Part shown: positions 23,481 to 35,499 of the stretch, piece by piece
How the letters are laid out: the number at the start of each line of letters is the position of its first letter
Numbering within the stretch: the first letter of the stretch is position 1
Translations under genes and position numbers: made by a program
DNA from: Marsupella aquatica
Taxonomy: Eukaryota > Marchantiophyta
Reading direction: 5' to 3'
DNA length: 64,000 nt
Assembly (NCBI GenBank): GCA_973895155.1
Contig: OZ316894.1
Coordinates: forward strand, 3,534,001 to 3,598,000
The notes under the pieces: generated by a model
The model's input: only the letters and a program-made list of their open reading frames with translations
Databases searched by the model: none
What the model was told of the DNA's origin: nothing

Positions 23481-23660
23481 GGGTGATCAAAGATGCTCCA
23501 GGCACCCGAGCATGGACGTCCATTCTAGGTTTGGACTTGATGCAGGTTTTCCCCTAGCCCCTTCCCTTAATAAATACCAGTATGGTGTCAAAGATGCTCA
23601 TGACACCCAACTATGGATTTCCATTTAAGGTTTGGATGGGATGAAAGCCGGAAACTTGCA
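23397..23660 (+). repeat. Degenerate tandem repeat, three copies of about 105-115 bp
   Basis: GGACGTCCATTCTAAGTTTG at 23399, a close copy at 23513 and a more diverged copy at 23614 each precede a GATGxAGG-type block, and the first two lead into a CAAAGATGCTC block. No coding signal. Confidence 0.65.
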
Positions 23661-25490
23661 GGTCACCCAGTGACATCTATCCTGCAAGATTTGTCTGTGG
23701 GATTTTCCTAACATCCTTTATGGGAGGATTAAAGGATGAGGGATTAACATTCACTTGGCCCTTAACTAATACGGGTGAAGGGAAAGCTTAGATGTGCCAC
23801 TTTGGAGTCTCCTGTTGGAAAATCTTATAGCTTAGTATGGAGGCTTTGTGTTATCTATTGAGCTATTTGCAGGACTCTAGTAAACTTTTCTCGGATAGCT
23901 CGAGTTAACCTCAGCAGGAACAAAACCGAGAGCAAAGATTAGCGGGAGAGGTGGAACAAGTAGGCCTGTCAAGGAGATTTAATGCGAGTAAACAGGAATT
24001 TTGTTAGCAAAGAGAGTGTTGTTAGTGAGACAGTAGCGGTTTTAATTGTTTTTTGCTTTTTGCTGCTTTTTATATTTTTGTGTTTTTTTATGACTCTGGA
24101 TGGCTACCGAGTTTGCTAGCAAAAAGAGCATTCCCCAAAATGTATGTTATCAACCAGGTTGTTGTTAGCAAGGCACTTGGATATAGAAAAATTAGGGGTT
24201 ATGTGAAGAAAAATTTTGCTTGTGCAAGAATTGTTTTAGTGTTTCCTTGCATACTACAAGGACCCCTCGTCAAGCGGTTTGAGCCTTGGGAGTCAGAAAG
24301 AAGCGAGTAAGATTCTCCAAACTTCATAATATCGTAGACAGGTGTGGGCATATGAACTTGGTTCGGTTGGTTGGTCTGGTTGATGATTTTAGCATCCTTT
24401 CACCTTCTGTACAAACTACAGACAAAAGGGGTCGGGTCACCCTTCCAGGCAACCCATTTGAAACTCCAGACAAAAAAGGTTACCCCCCATTTAGGCCGTC
24501 ATTTGTCCTTTTGGGACTTCTTGTGTACCTTTCTCACCATACCATCAATCGCGAGGACTGGGCTCAATGCGTATGGAAGCTTGACAAAATGCTCAGATCT
24601 ACCTCAGACCTAGGATGGATCTGGATGTCGAACAAAATGCTCAGATAGACGTAGACACTCGGATGGGCTGCAAGGAAATGATAAAATCTACTCCCATGAT
24701 TCACGTATTCATCCATAAAGTCCATAATACAAATGAGTGCTGGAGCCTTTTTCAAGAATCTGTGCACTGACAAAATGTCCAAAAGTTTTTCGTGATACAA
24801 ATCAGACATAAGAAGTTTTTCAAAAGTTTTTGAAAGTGGGCTACTTGTCTGTGTTTTCTTGACTTTAAGACTAGGTCTATATTCTCATAAACCTGAACCA
24901 AAGGCTTACAAACTTTACAATAGGTTTGCATATGATCTAGGCTTTTGTGAATTCAATTGCAAGTATTGTTCACGGTTTGGGACATTTGAAAAAAGTGCTC
25001 AATTGGATCTTAATAAGAAACTAGAATACGACACCAATAAACCACAGAATTTCTCTCATATAGATCAGTACTATTACTGCTTTTGTTCATAACTGGCTTG
25101 TAGGTCACATTTCACCTGGTCAGACTATTAATCAAAAAATCATAACCAGCACTCGATTCCTTGGAGTCTGCTCAAAATTGCATTTCCCTTGCATGAGCAA
25201 CATCTCCCTTGTCTCACAACTCTCCGCCCCAAGCTCTCTTTCTAATCTCAATCCTCACTGCCAACATGTTACTGATCCTCACATCTGGTCTTTGCAGAAT
25301 TCTCTAATTGGCAGTAAAATATGTTTAGCTAACTTAAACAACCTGTAGAACAACTTCATATAGCAGCTTCAAAAATTTCACCATATAGCAGCTTCATACA
25401 TAGAGTTCACAATGAGAAGATAACAGTACTAAAGTGACTCAAAATAATCATAGGACAATACCACCTGAGGCGGTGGTCAGGTACGAGCAA
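23661..25490. other. Intergenic DNA; no gene seen
   Basis: Open frames are short and overlap on both strands without domain signal. The sequence is AT-rich and probably old transposon residue. Nothing further could be assigned. Confidence 0.4.
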
Positions 25491-25497
25491 TCCTCAG

Positions 25498-26010
25498 ATT
25501 CCACCTATCTGAAAAGCATTTGCCACTTTTGGCAAAAATTGGACAGTTTTGTTTCCTTCCAACAGTTTTCCACCTAGCATTAATCTGACAATTATCTTTA
25601 TGTCTAGGGCGATCTAAAAATGATTATCATTAATATTTACCTTTCAAACTCCATACATTCCACCTCTCTAAAAGGTATCTGTCACTTTTGGCAAAAATTG
25701 GGTACTTTTTTGACACCAGTTTTCCACCTAGTCACATATACTAGACAATTATCTTTAAATCTAGAGAAATCTAACAAGATTATCCTTGAATCTGAGCTGA
25801 TCCAAAGATGAAAAATTTATTTATTGTAATTATATACGACGAGAGTAGTATTATTTATATAATTACAAGAAATAGATTCTCTGATTCCACCTCTTTGAAT
25901 TTTTTGGACACTTTTGACAAAAATTTGGGGGCTAAAAATTGGATATATATTTTTTCCACCAGTTTTCCATCTAGACATAAATAGGACAACTACTGTATTC
26001 ATCTAGGGAA
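25498..26010 (+). repeat. Three diverged tandem copies of a 125-130 bp motif
   Basis: Copies at about 25498, 25656 and 25882 begin ATTCCACCT, continue with CACTTTTGGCAAAAATT or a near match, then CAGTTTTCCACCTAG, and end around ATCTAG. Spacing is 158 and then 226 bp. Non-coding. Confidence 0.8.
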
Positions 26011-26014
26011 AAAT

Positions 26015-26240
26015 GATGCTCCCATGGATCACATTCCCCAAAATTTGATTTTAATTGTAATAACTTGATGTTAGTAATTTCAAATATTATTTTAGTTTTG
26101 AATATATGCTAGAAGAGCAGATAAGCTACACTTCCATCAAAGTGAGATTGAATTTTTGGTCATTTATGTTGAGTTATTCATCAAGGAATGTGGAATGGTA
26201 AATACTATAAGATTAATTTTCATTGCATTAATATGAAATA
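26015..26240. repeat. Dispersed repeat, copy 2 (partner at about 9640)
   Basis: The same ordered blocks as 9640-9915 are present (TTAATTGTAATAACTTGATG, then GATAAGCTACACTTCCATCA). It is followed at 26215-26450 by a separate two-copy tandem repeat beginning CATTGCATTAATATGAAATA. Confidence 0.65.
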
Positions 26241-26455
26241 TTTGGCCTTGTGTTTTTTAAAGGTCTCTTGTCTATCTAGTGCCTTGCAGGCACAATTTAT
26301 TTTTTAAGATCAAATTATGAGTCCAAAAATTTAAGTTTCATTGCATTAATATGAAATACTTGGCCTTGTGTTTTTTAAAGGTCTCTTGTTTCTCTAGTTG
26401 CCTCGCAGGTGCAATTTATCTTTTAAGGATCAAAATATAAGTCCAAAACTCCCAT
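26215..26455 (+). repeat. Two-copy tandem repeat of about 120 bp
   Basis: CATTGCATTAATATGAAATA starts near 26221 and again near 26340. Both copies continue with TTGGCCTTGTGTTTTTTAAA, a TCTCTAGT or TATCTAGT block and CAATTTAT. Confidence 0.8.
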
Positions 26456-26874
26456 AAACCATCAAAATATCATTCACGTGAATATTGTGTGCAACACAGT
26501 GTTCTATCGAAGCTTCACTAAATCTAATGACAATCTAGGGGAAGACAATCTAAGAAATAGCAGCTTCATTATGATGAACTTGTAGCTTACCTACTTCTCT
26601 CAATTTTCCAAAATGTGATCAATGGGAGTTCCAAATACCAGCCTTGTCCATGGGGTTTCAGATTAGAAATCCTTAAATTTACAGTATAATAATCAGATTG
26701 GGAATGTCAAAGTTCTTTCCTAATACTTTGGTTAAGGTTTTATTTAATGTTTTATTTTTTTGATGTACTATTTTTATGCAGTACTTATTTTGGTAGCTCA
26801 TAATTCTTCTATCCAGTCTAAAAATGAATTTTATGTCGCGAGCAGTAAGTCAGGTACTTTGACACGCCCTCTTA

Positions 26875-27066
26875 GTCATCTTTTACACAAGGTGACGTTC
26901 CTGCCGCTAAAGCAACAGAAATCCTTAAAGATTACGCTGTCCATTTTGCCGAAAACGCTACCTTGACGGAGACGGCGAGACCCTCATGAACGGCAGGGAA
27001 GAAGTCTTCGCCGTCCCCACGTGCTGGACGCTTGTCTCGAATGGACCTGTCATAGTTGACATTTGA
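26875..27066 (+). pseudogene. Possible NTF2/SnoaL-like gene fragment with a frame break
   Basis: A GC-richer island in AT-rich DNA. One frame reads GDVPAAKATEILKDYAVHFA, then about 26960 a one-base shift leads to a frame with GDGETLMNGREEVFAVPT that stops at 27064-27066. The order (helix, 'FAENAT', acidic turn, 'NGREEV') resembles NTF2-like folds, where a similar 'RGREEI' follows the first strands. This is weak pattern similarity. With no upstream exon or downstream continuation, it is probably a broken gene or captured fragment. It could also be chance. Confidence 0.28.
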
Positions 27067-27069
27067 CTT

Positions 27070-28935
27070 CATACACCGGGCAGTCGGGCAGCGGGTAATT
27101 TATTCTTACTTCGCCGCGTCAAAATTATTGTACGCACTTTCAGAGTTTGGTGTACTGCTGAATACGGAGTGCCCGCATTCTGAGCCCTGACGCGGGAGTT
27201 CTGTGAGGGAACATTATTATTATTATAGCACGGTTGGTGCCAAAATTTGAACGTGGCACAAAAATTATATTTCAGTCAAGCTGTCCATAAACTTCCTTTC
27301 GGTAGAGATGACAAGGGGTAAATAATTACAAGGGTAACTGTATCCTAAGGCAAGGGGAGAGTGTCAATTACACACCCTAAAGTTAAAATAAGTGAGCCAA
27401 ATGTGTCAGTCGAGAAAATTAATGCAAGGTCACTTTGGTCCATTCAGCCATCCTTATAGACAATAGAGGAGATCTAATAATAAAGGCGAAGTAAGTTTGA
27501 CATAAAGGCATGCACACATCAGCAAATGAGGGATCCTGAGTGGGGTCCATTGGCAAATGACCAGGATAGGTATGGTTTTATATCATTGTGCCCGGAGTGA
27601 CCAGTGGGCTATTTTCACATTTGAATGCTTAGTATTGCATCTCCCCCATAGAAAACCAAAAAATATTGTTGTTAAGCTCTTGTAAAGCCCCCCTCATACA
27701 TCTTTACGGACCCCACTAGAGGTCCCTTCCAAAATTCTTGGCACCACAGCATGCCACGTCATCAACAACCGCAACAAACAAGACTCTTCGGTTTTGTGAA
27801 TCAAACTTATAGTTTTCATTCGTGTTTGTGTTAATTTGGGTGTAAATTTTGGGACGCCGTGCCGTAAAAAGAAATGTAAAAACATTAGAAATACAAAGAA
27901 CAAGACGGTTAAAACTGTCACTATGTAACCATTTTAGTTACATTTCCAATTTTAAAACTTAAATTCAAAGATTTATAAAAAATATTTTTCATATAATAAA
28001 TAATGACTAATAATTAACTTGATAACTTCCTTGTTAAACCGCAACTCTCGGTATGTAAGGACCTCTCGTATTGTACGGCCATTAATGCTGGGAAGAGCAC
28101 ATAGAAACCCAGGATCGGGGAGGAGGAATGGCTGGAATCCTGAAAGTTCATCGAATTTTATACTCAAAATTATTTACTTATTCTCAAAACAAAAAATACC
28201 CAGATCTACTTTCTTTTGCACCCTAGATCGCCTTCTAACATGGATGAATAAGATTTCTAGAGACATTACAAAATGGACGGCAAAGATCGTAAAATCAACA
28301 AAATTGACGGTTAGGAAGGCTTGGATTTGTTTAATTTTTCATTTGAAAAATATTAACCCATTTACAAAACGGACAGAATCCATCCATAGATCTATTTGAG
28401 ATCTTTCTTTTGAGCCATAGATTGGCCATTATGATGGACGGACGAGATTTCTGAAGATAAGAAATGGAAACGACTCAGATCAACTCTTCCCCCTGATTTT
28501 ATTAGCCAAGGGGTCCACGAACTAATTGTGAGATCATTTAGGTTATAATTAAATAAATGTGTTTTATCATCTACAGTACCTGAATGCATGATGCGTAGAC
28601 AGTTCAACTGAAACAATGGGTGAATGCATAGAAGGTTCCAGAAGCGACAATCCATCACAGAAAAAGCCTCCGGGAGTTTCTGACCCGATCATTAAGTGCC
28701 ACAATCTGACGTCCCATATAGTAGACCGCAGGAGGAAGGTTTACGATTTATTAATTGTGCTACATTCGTCCTTGAGTGTGATTTTTAAAGAATGATGCAG
28801 ATTAAATTGTGCATTCCCCCATCTCCCATATGACAGCCACATACTCACCTCTGACTTGCACTAGACTGGTCTTTATGATTTCCCAGATTCAATCAAAGAG
28901 CTCAGTGAACTGTAAGCTGTCACGCTTAACGGTGA
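27070..28935. other. Intergenic DNA; no gene seen
   Basis: Short overlapping open frames only, AT-rich, with a small ATT microsatellite near 27212. No recognised domain, repeat or RNA gene. Confidence 0.4.
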
Positions 28936-28937
28936 TT

Positions 28938-29213
28938 TTTGTTGACTGGTAGTAGCTTTTCAAATGCTTCCATAAGCTACTCTCTCTAAGTGCACAGTCC
29001 TGGGACGAAGCATTTGGTGTGCACTAAAGGGGGGCTTGGGTTTAGGGTTTAGGGTGTGCACTCTTTTTGACAACTGCATAATTCTGTGGGTTTGCAGTCA
29101 TCACATCTAGCCCAAGCTCCCCTTTAGTGCACACCAAATGCTTCTTCCCGGGATTGTGCACTTAGAGAGAATAGCTTATGGAAGCATTTGAAAAGCTACT
29201 ACCAGTCAACAAA
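28938..29213. mobile_element. 276-bp foldback element with telomere-like motif in the loop
   Basis: The left arm (28938 to about 29042) and right arm (about 29110 to 29213) are reverse complements over about 100 bp with few mismatches. Blocks GTTGACTGGTAGTAGCTTTT, AAATGCTTCCATAAGCTA and TTGGTGTGCACTAAAGG return inverted. The loop carries GGGTTTAGGGTTTAGGGT. The transcript would fold into a long hairpin, suiting a foldback MITE or small-RNA precursor. No target-site duplication could be fixed. Confidence 0.9.
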
Positions 29214-29954
29214 TCTTTATCAATGAGTATTCTTGTGACTCGCCAACTAACTGCACATCATCCTCTGCCCTAACTTTAGTGTCATACTTTATAAGTGCAT
29301 TTTGTACTCTTCTTAAAAAGACATGCACTTGGGAGTAAATGCAATTTGATGGGATTGTGTTCTTATCAATAAACAATATATATGCTTACTTATCAAGGAT
29401 TTGCACTTATAAAGTTTTGATTTAGCAAAAATAAAATACTTGCAGTTACGAACGGTGCAAAAAAACACAAACTCAATGTAAAAAATGAGGAACAGGATCC
29501 CTTGTAGGGTTTTCACTTAGAGAGAGCTGACTTTGTAGCATTAATTACGTGATCAAAACTGACCAAGGAAATGATGCACCACCCATCATCACGTACTTAA
29601 AATGATAGAACTGAGCGAGATCATGTACTGTGTATAACCTATATTTTGTAGCATTTGATGGGTCTCTTATGGGAAAATAAACCCAGGTGAAAAGAAGACC
29701 AAGTGTGGGAAGTCTCCCCTTACTGAAAACGAACATTGGACGCTCATCCAAACAGAAAGTGTGAATAGGTGACCAGAACTATCTCCAATTTGGTCGATTA
29801 TGACTGTTTTCAGTCACATAAGTCAATTGAACAAGAATAATAGAAGATTTTATTTTGCTAATCCCCAACCTTGCATCCCAAGGTGAGGCAGATTGTTGGA
29901 TCAAAATTGTACTAAGGACTTGCCAAAGGTGGATTCCAGGGCAAGATTGTCTCA

Positions 29955-30530
29955 TCAGAATTCAAGAATGGCAAGATTGATGCGGGCTTTTCCAAGCGGC
30001 TCAAATTTACGTTTGTGCTCATCATACTCATACAACTTTGCTCGAGTTTTCATTTCAACTAAGCTGTTTGGCGGAAGGTGGTCTTGGGAAAAAGCAAGCT
30101 GGAAGCGCAAGAGGAGATCTCCTGAGCGAATGTTGGGAACCACATCCGATGTTGTGCGTACTGTGACAAAGTTGGGATGCAAATCATTGGGACGACGAAT
30201 TATGAAGTCAAACATTCTTGTGAGCTTTTCACAATGGGAGCTTGGATTGCGAGTGATCAGCACTCTCAAGCGATTCGAGTGACTCAAGGGATCATAATGT
30301 TCTATTTGCGGTATGCGAATGTTATGATTACTCAGTGGTGATAGTGGACTTCTAGTTTCCTCCTCCTCCTCCTCCTCTGCCTCCATTTCCTTTGTGTCTT
30401 GATCTTGTCTTAGAAGTTTCTCTAACCATGACAGAGACGTCTCCTTTCTGGATCGAGTGTATCCTTTTTCAAAGGGATTGCTCACAAACCATGGTGCCCG
30501 CCCTTCCCCACTGCCAAGATTCTTGATCAT
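29955..30530 (-). CDS. Unrecognised intronless protein, 191 aa
   Basis: An uninterrupted frame from ATG 30530 to the stop at 29955. Composition is balanced and protein-like, not low-complexity. A basic and aromatic N-terminus (GRAPWFVSNPFEKGYTRS) is followed by a Lys/Leu helix (SLSWLEKLLRQDQD), a run of about eight Glu residues, then a compact, well-mixed C-terminal half. The latter alternates hydrophobic strands with charged turns (RLRVLITRNP, RSGDLLLRFQLAFS, KTRAKLYEYDEHKRKF). No signal peptide or membrane segment is evident. The frame is open a little further upstream without another ATG. I do not recognise the family. It could be a complete small gene, the last exon of a longer gene, or a transposon-carried ORF. 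No neighbours indicate a role. Confidence 0.5.
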   Translation of the reverse strand: MIKNLGSGEGRAPWFVSNPFEKGYTRSRKETSLSWLEKLLRQDQDTKEMEAEEEEEEETRSPLSPLSNHNIRIPQIEHYDPLSHSNRLRVLITRNPSSHCEKLTRMFDFIIRRPNDLHPNFVTVRTTSDVVPNIRSGDLLLRFQLAFSQDHLPPNSLVEMKTRAKLYEYDEHKRKFEPLGKARINLAILEF

Positions 30531-30534
30531 TCTG

Positions 30535-32740
30535 CCACCTTTGCTTATAATTACTTCATGGTTTTGTGAAAGACTCAGAGAAGTTGGGCTCAATTAGGGT
30601 TCCATGTCTTGTGGAGTACATCACTCCAATTCATATGGTTGTAAGTTGCAAAATCCTTTCCATGGACACACCACTTCAGACAGCAATTTCATGAGACATG
30701 AGTTGGCCTTCTCATTCTGTCTCATTGGAAACCCTGAGAGGCCTCCATCCTTTCAAACATGACCTACAATATAAGTGTTTAATTAGTGGATCAATTCATC
30801 AAGCAGACTGTTCTCCTTGATAATCAGTTGAATCCCATCTTCATGGAAAGAATGCTAACTCCGATCCTTCATCGGAATCCTACATATGAATGACATTAGT
30901 CAGATTGAAGCATAAAGCTTTGCAAGGTAATGTCTCAATCATGAGGAAGTTGCTAAATTGTAAATGTCATGCCAATAAGAAGACGAGTAATCGGCGTGGG
31001 ATTCTTCAGTTATGTTCATTTTATAAATATCGTACAATCGGCGGGAGATCAATCAAATCCTTTGACAAGAGATCTTGGGAAAATCTGACTGCCTTCTACC
31101 TGCCTTGGTTATAGTGTTAGGAGGGGAAAAGCTGAAGAATCTAGCTGGATACATATTTGCTTACTCTTCCAAAGACCTGCTTCATATGACAACAAACAAA
31201 CCCATAATTTGGGACAAAGAAGGGAAACACCTTCAACTTTTATAAGTCAGATGACATGAGTTGAAATGGACAGGGGTCAGATCAGTTCGGTAATCTCCCC
31301 TGTCCATTAGTTTACAGATTAGTTCTTAATTATATTGATTTAGTAGGAAGTCAACGTTAGAAACTTGGTACAGTGCCTTTGCAAATGAATTCATGACTTA
31401 GATTTGTAGAGACGTACCCGGGGACGTACCCTTTCATTTGTTACTCATTATAGAGTCATTCTGGGTGAATCTTGATGTATTATATTTTGAATATTAGAGA
31501 ATTTGGCCAATTCAAAGTCTATCAAATGGAGTTGTAAGTTTTGATGGGATCTTTGGAGACTTGCTAGGATGGCATGAAATTCAGTGAAATGGCTCATATT
31601 CTCACAAAAAGATCATGTCAGGATCCCATCTGAGTGTAAAGGTTTGGATGGAGATCCATCCCAGCTTATGACACCTATATGTGTGCCTCAGGTTTGTTGT
31701 CGTAGTTATGCCCCTATTTGCACTATAAATAATAACTGGTATAATTTTTAATCATTCTGCCATTAAAGAAATTCAATTTGGTAGTGTGTCATAATGTTTT
31801 TTGTAATTATAAATATGCCACAGTTTTGTATAAAGAGGAAAAATTCAACAAAGTAACCAAGTGAAGAATATACAAAAACTATGACATATTTGTAATATAA
31901 TAACAATGATAATATTGTAAATTAGAATATCTTAAATGACAATGTAATTAAAAGCTAATAACTGGTATTGTAATTAAATGAAAGCTAGAAGAATCTTTAA
32001 GACTCAATTTTGTCGTTCTTACAACTTTTTTTTCCATTTGATTCAGTTTACCCAAATCAACAATGCTTCCATACAATGAATATCTTCTCACTCAATTGTA
32101 AAACATAGTAACTCTCATGAAAAATAGTACCCCTTCAATTAATGTCAATGTGGTGCTTATAAAGCCCATGAGGATATGACTGCAAGAAATATGTCCTTAA
32201 TCACGACTTCTCAATGTCAGTATATTGTGTCAGAATCTGATATTTTCATTAATTGACCTTGTTGGACAATTCATGCCTCGTGCCAAGGATTTCAAGTACT
32301 TACCATCATGAAACAAAATTAGTGTAAGCAATTTGAGTTGCATCTCCATACAAACAATTCCAAATACTAGCCTGATTACCCCTTCCTTGAACTTAACAGA
32401 GATGAGGAGGAAAAACACCTTGCGCAAAAAGACTCTATGCTATTTACTTTTCATCTTTGCTCCATCCTTGTATTTTGTGTGCACCCTGGCTCTTTGGGTA
32501 CACTCTCACTTTTAGTTACGCCCTCAATTAGAGTTAACGTCTAGAGGTTTCATTCTAGAAAGTAAGCCTAAGTGGAAAGTTTGGGCAAGGAATACTTTTT
32601 GATTGCGCTGAATTAGCTACATTGGTTATTCTGTAAAAATTAGTGATGGTTTTGATACATCCAAACAAACTTATAGCTCTCACAAATAGCCTAGAGTAGG
32701 TTTCTGAAAATCATTTGAAAGTTGAGGAATTAGTTTTGTG
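30535..32740. other. AT-rich intergenic DNA; no gene seen
   Basis: Apart from short chance frames nothing was identified. The first 300 bp upstream of the 191-aa ORF would hold its promoter, but no specific element was recognised. Confidence 0.4.
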
Positions 32741-32747
32741 GGACCCG

Positions 32748-32952
32748 CAGAAACAAACACTAGCTTGATTAGACAAACCTATGTGTTACTTTCTTGGTGG
32801 ACCGGGAAGTTCATGTGCAAACAAAAACCAGCTTGCTGAGACAAACTTATATGCTACTTTCTTAATGGGGTGGCCGAGTTAGTGTGTGGTGCCGGCAGTG
32901 AAACAAATTTATGTGCTACTTTTTTGGTGGGTTGCAAAGTGCTTGCTGTGCA
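32748..32952 (+). repeat. Three-copy tandem repeat of about 70 bp
   Basis: Each copy carries ACAAACxTATGTGxTACTTT-type sequence followed by a TTGGTGG or AATGGGGTGG block and a GAAGT/GAGTT block. Copies are moderately diverged. Confidence 0.65.
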
Positions 32953-32954
32953 GG

Positions 32955-34880
32955 TGCTTACAACCAGAGGGAAGTGAGTTAGGAGAGGGAGAGGCTGGAA
33001 CTACCTAGCAAAGCCCTCTCCGGTCACTCCTTACAAAATTCGAGTTTGGGCTTTGAGTCCTGCCCAACCATAATAATATCTTGCCGAGTTTTTCTCTACT
33101 GGGTCTTCTCATTTTTTTTTCCGCAGGAGCGTTTTGGGAGCGTTTTGGGAGAGTACGCAGTATGCTGCCACCCTGCACCGCACAAGAACCTCATAAGAAC
33201 GTTGCGGCAGCTTGGGACACACGAAGAAAATATTGAAAGTAATAAGTCACACTCTACTGTAGTTTGGCTGGACCCACCAAAAAGTAAGCTTCTCTGTAAA
33301 ACTCCAAAATATCTGCACAAAGGAAAGCTAGTAACACGGGACCCACCAAGGCAAAATTTCCCGCTGCACAAACAATGATTGGAGTTTTGTGCAGGGCAAA
33401 GTTTCCTTTGTCACCTGCTGGGAAATTCCGGTTGGGTCCAGAAGTCGCAGCATAGGCAATGGGATTCCGAGCATACGCACAAAAGACATATATCAATTTG
33501 CTCGAGTCTCTTAGTGAAATGCAAGTACATGGAGGGATTCCGAGAATACGCACACAAGACACAGATGTATCCAATTTGCTCAAGTCCGTCTTAGTGAATG
33601 CAAGTATATGGACTTTTATGCATGCACTGGCGGAGTCCATTTGTTGAGTCTAGTGCAGGACTTCACTTGATTCAATTGCACTTCCTCAGTCCCCTTTCGG
33701 ATACGCTCATGGAAGAGCTACAGTAAGTAGGCACCCAGAAAGAAGCTTGATGAGAACGTCCTACGCTTGTGGTAAAAATTATATGAAGACTGTCAGTGTT
33801 CATGACATATGAATAGTCCTATGATCTGAAGTCATCACTAACATATCGTTGAATCTAAACTCATCCTAATCCCAAACCATCTGCAAAGAATTCCACCTTG
33901 CTTTCAAAGCATCCCATCGGAACTTGCTCGATGCACAATTTTCAATTGGTCCACCAGATAATGAAATCAGACAGGATGCCAAACAAAGCGGAGTACTATC
34001 CATTGAAGTTCTTGACTTCCCACGTACCTTCAAACTCAATACTCACCTCAATTCCTGATGTCCCTGACGCATATGCTCCAACCACTGTTGAAGTGGGACA
34101 TTGACGATGTAACTTGATTTCCCATGAACATTATAGTAAGCATACTCACTCCTACACTACCTAGATATTCGTGTCAATTTGGCATATGCATCCAACACTA
34201 CAGGATTACATTGCAGAGAAACTATTCAGGAACATCGTCTGTTGAAGATTGAGTGTGCAACAGTCAGTTCCGAGTGAAAATGAGAGCCGTTCGAGACAGT
34301 GAAGCGAAAGCAAAAGTCTCCATCTGGATCATGAGCGTAGCTCTAGACTTGCAATTACCTAAGGAGCCAGATGCAACAGGTCACTCGTCTACGATTATTC
34401 TAACCCGCTGGACAATCTAGCACTTGGTTATGAGAAGAGATCTTGCCGTCATGTGTCTCCTGAGCCTACTGTAGTTCAAATGGAGTTGGCCATTTCGACA
34501 TGAATATATAACAGTGGACGACCACATGCACAGGACCTCAATTGGAAAACATTCCTCCGTGGTCAACAGAAACAGTGGAAGGGAGATCCAAAAAGTTCAC
34601 CATAGGTGAAACTCTCAACCATGAGTATAGGTTGGTCAATTTTGTAAGAATTGGAATGTCACACAAAGTACTCGAACACTACTCACATTTTTTGGCATGT
34701 TTGTCGATATGGCTACATTCATAGATTGAAAAATTCAAACGAGTAGAACGGCGGCACGGCTGGTCGGAGGAAGCCGTAAGCACAAGTCTCCATTACCCAC
34801 AAGAGAAGAAACTGGAGTGTTAAGGTCCTGGCTTTGACAGACTGACTAAAAGAATCCTCCTGAGTAGACGGAGGAGGAAG
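32955..34880. other. Intergenic DNA with a short direct duplication at 33463-33612
   Basis: GATTCCGAGCATACGCACAA at about 33463 is repeated at about 33537 as GATTCCGAGAATACGCACAC, with the following CAATTTGCTC and AGTGAA blocks also repeated (period about 74 bp). Open frames of 110-128 codons over 33.0-33.6 kb have no recognisable domain. No gene is called. Confidence 0.45.
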
Positions 34881-34994
34881 ACGACTATTGTACCGAATCT
34901 GAACTAGCCCGTTGCGTGCAAATTGCTAATCCAAAAATTTGCTGTTGCAAGGTCTTACGATGTTGTGAGCAGACTGCCCAATCGTCTTCCGTCC

Positions 34995-35204
34995 TCAACG
35001 CATGGCTCCCGGGCGCCCGATGTATGAAGGATACCGCCCCCTTCTGGTATTCGCTCGTCTCTTCTTGATGATGAATAATAGTCCAGCTATCGCGACTCCA
35101 AAAATCACTGCGATCGCAATGACTGCCTTTGCCCCACCCCACCTCCACTCTTGTTCCAATAGATTTACGTTCTTACGTTCTTTCGTTCGTTCGCAAGGGT
35201 CCAA
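34995..35204 (-). other. Short ORF with one predicted membrane helix; weak gene candidate
   Basis: A 69-codon frame has a basic N-terminus, one convincing hydrophobic stretch (AVIAIAVIFGVAIAGLLFII) and a basic tail (KKRRANTRRGRYPS), the layout of a small single-pass membrane protein. The first codon is ATG. It ends just before a pol III-like SINE head and no further exon was found. It may be a terminal exon, a small gene or chance. Confidence 0.25.
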
Positions 35205-35218
35205 TTTTTATTATAACC

Positions 35219-35280
35219 AAATGGCTTAGGTCAATTGGCTAGCCTCGAAGTGACATGTCCCAAGTTCAATCCCCCTCCAC
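35219..35280 (+). mobile_element. SINE-like head with pol III box A/box B
   Basis: TGGCTTAGGTCAATTGGC resembles box A (35222 on) and AGTTCAATCCCC (about 35263) resembles box B. Spacing of roughly 30-40 bp is like a tRNA-derived SINE. The body after it contains a two-copy 90-bp tandem. The 3' end and target duplication were not found. Confidence 0.35.
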
Positions 35281-35286
35281 CACACT

Positions 35287-35470
35287 GTGGTGTGAAGGGT
35301 ATATGTGTATGTGGGTGGAATGGGTTTTGTGGGTAGTAGATTGGAGTTCTGATTATCTGGTTGTCCACTTTGTGGGTGTGAAGAGTATATGTGTGTGGGT
35401 CGGATGGGTTTTGTGGGTAGTGGATTGAAATTCTGATTATCTGCTCGGTCCCTGGTTGCCCACTTTGTGG
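35287..35470 (+). repeat. Two-copy tandem repeat of about 90 bp, GT-rich
   Basis: GTGTGAAGxGTATATGTGT begins each copy (about 35289 and 35376). Both continue with GGGTTTTGTGGGTAGT, ATTCTGATTATCTG or a near match, and CCACTTTGTGG. Confidence 0.85.
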
Positions 35471-35499
35471 CTTTGTGGCCCTCATGTAATTCTCTCTCC

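Noticed and set aside
29038-29060. True telomere
   Set aside because: Only two to three TTTAGGG-like units inside a foldback loop, plus a small palindrome at 36310. These are interstitial motifs.
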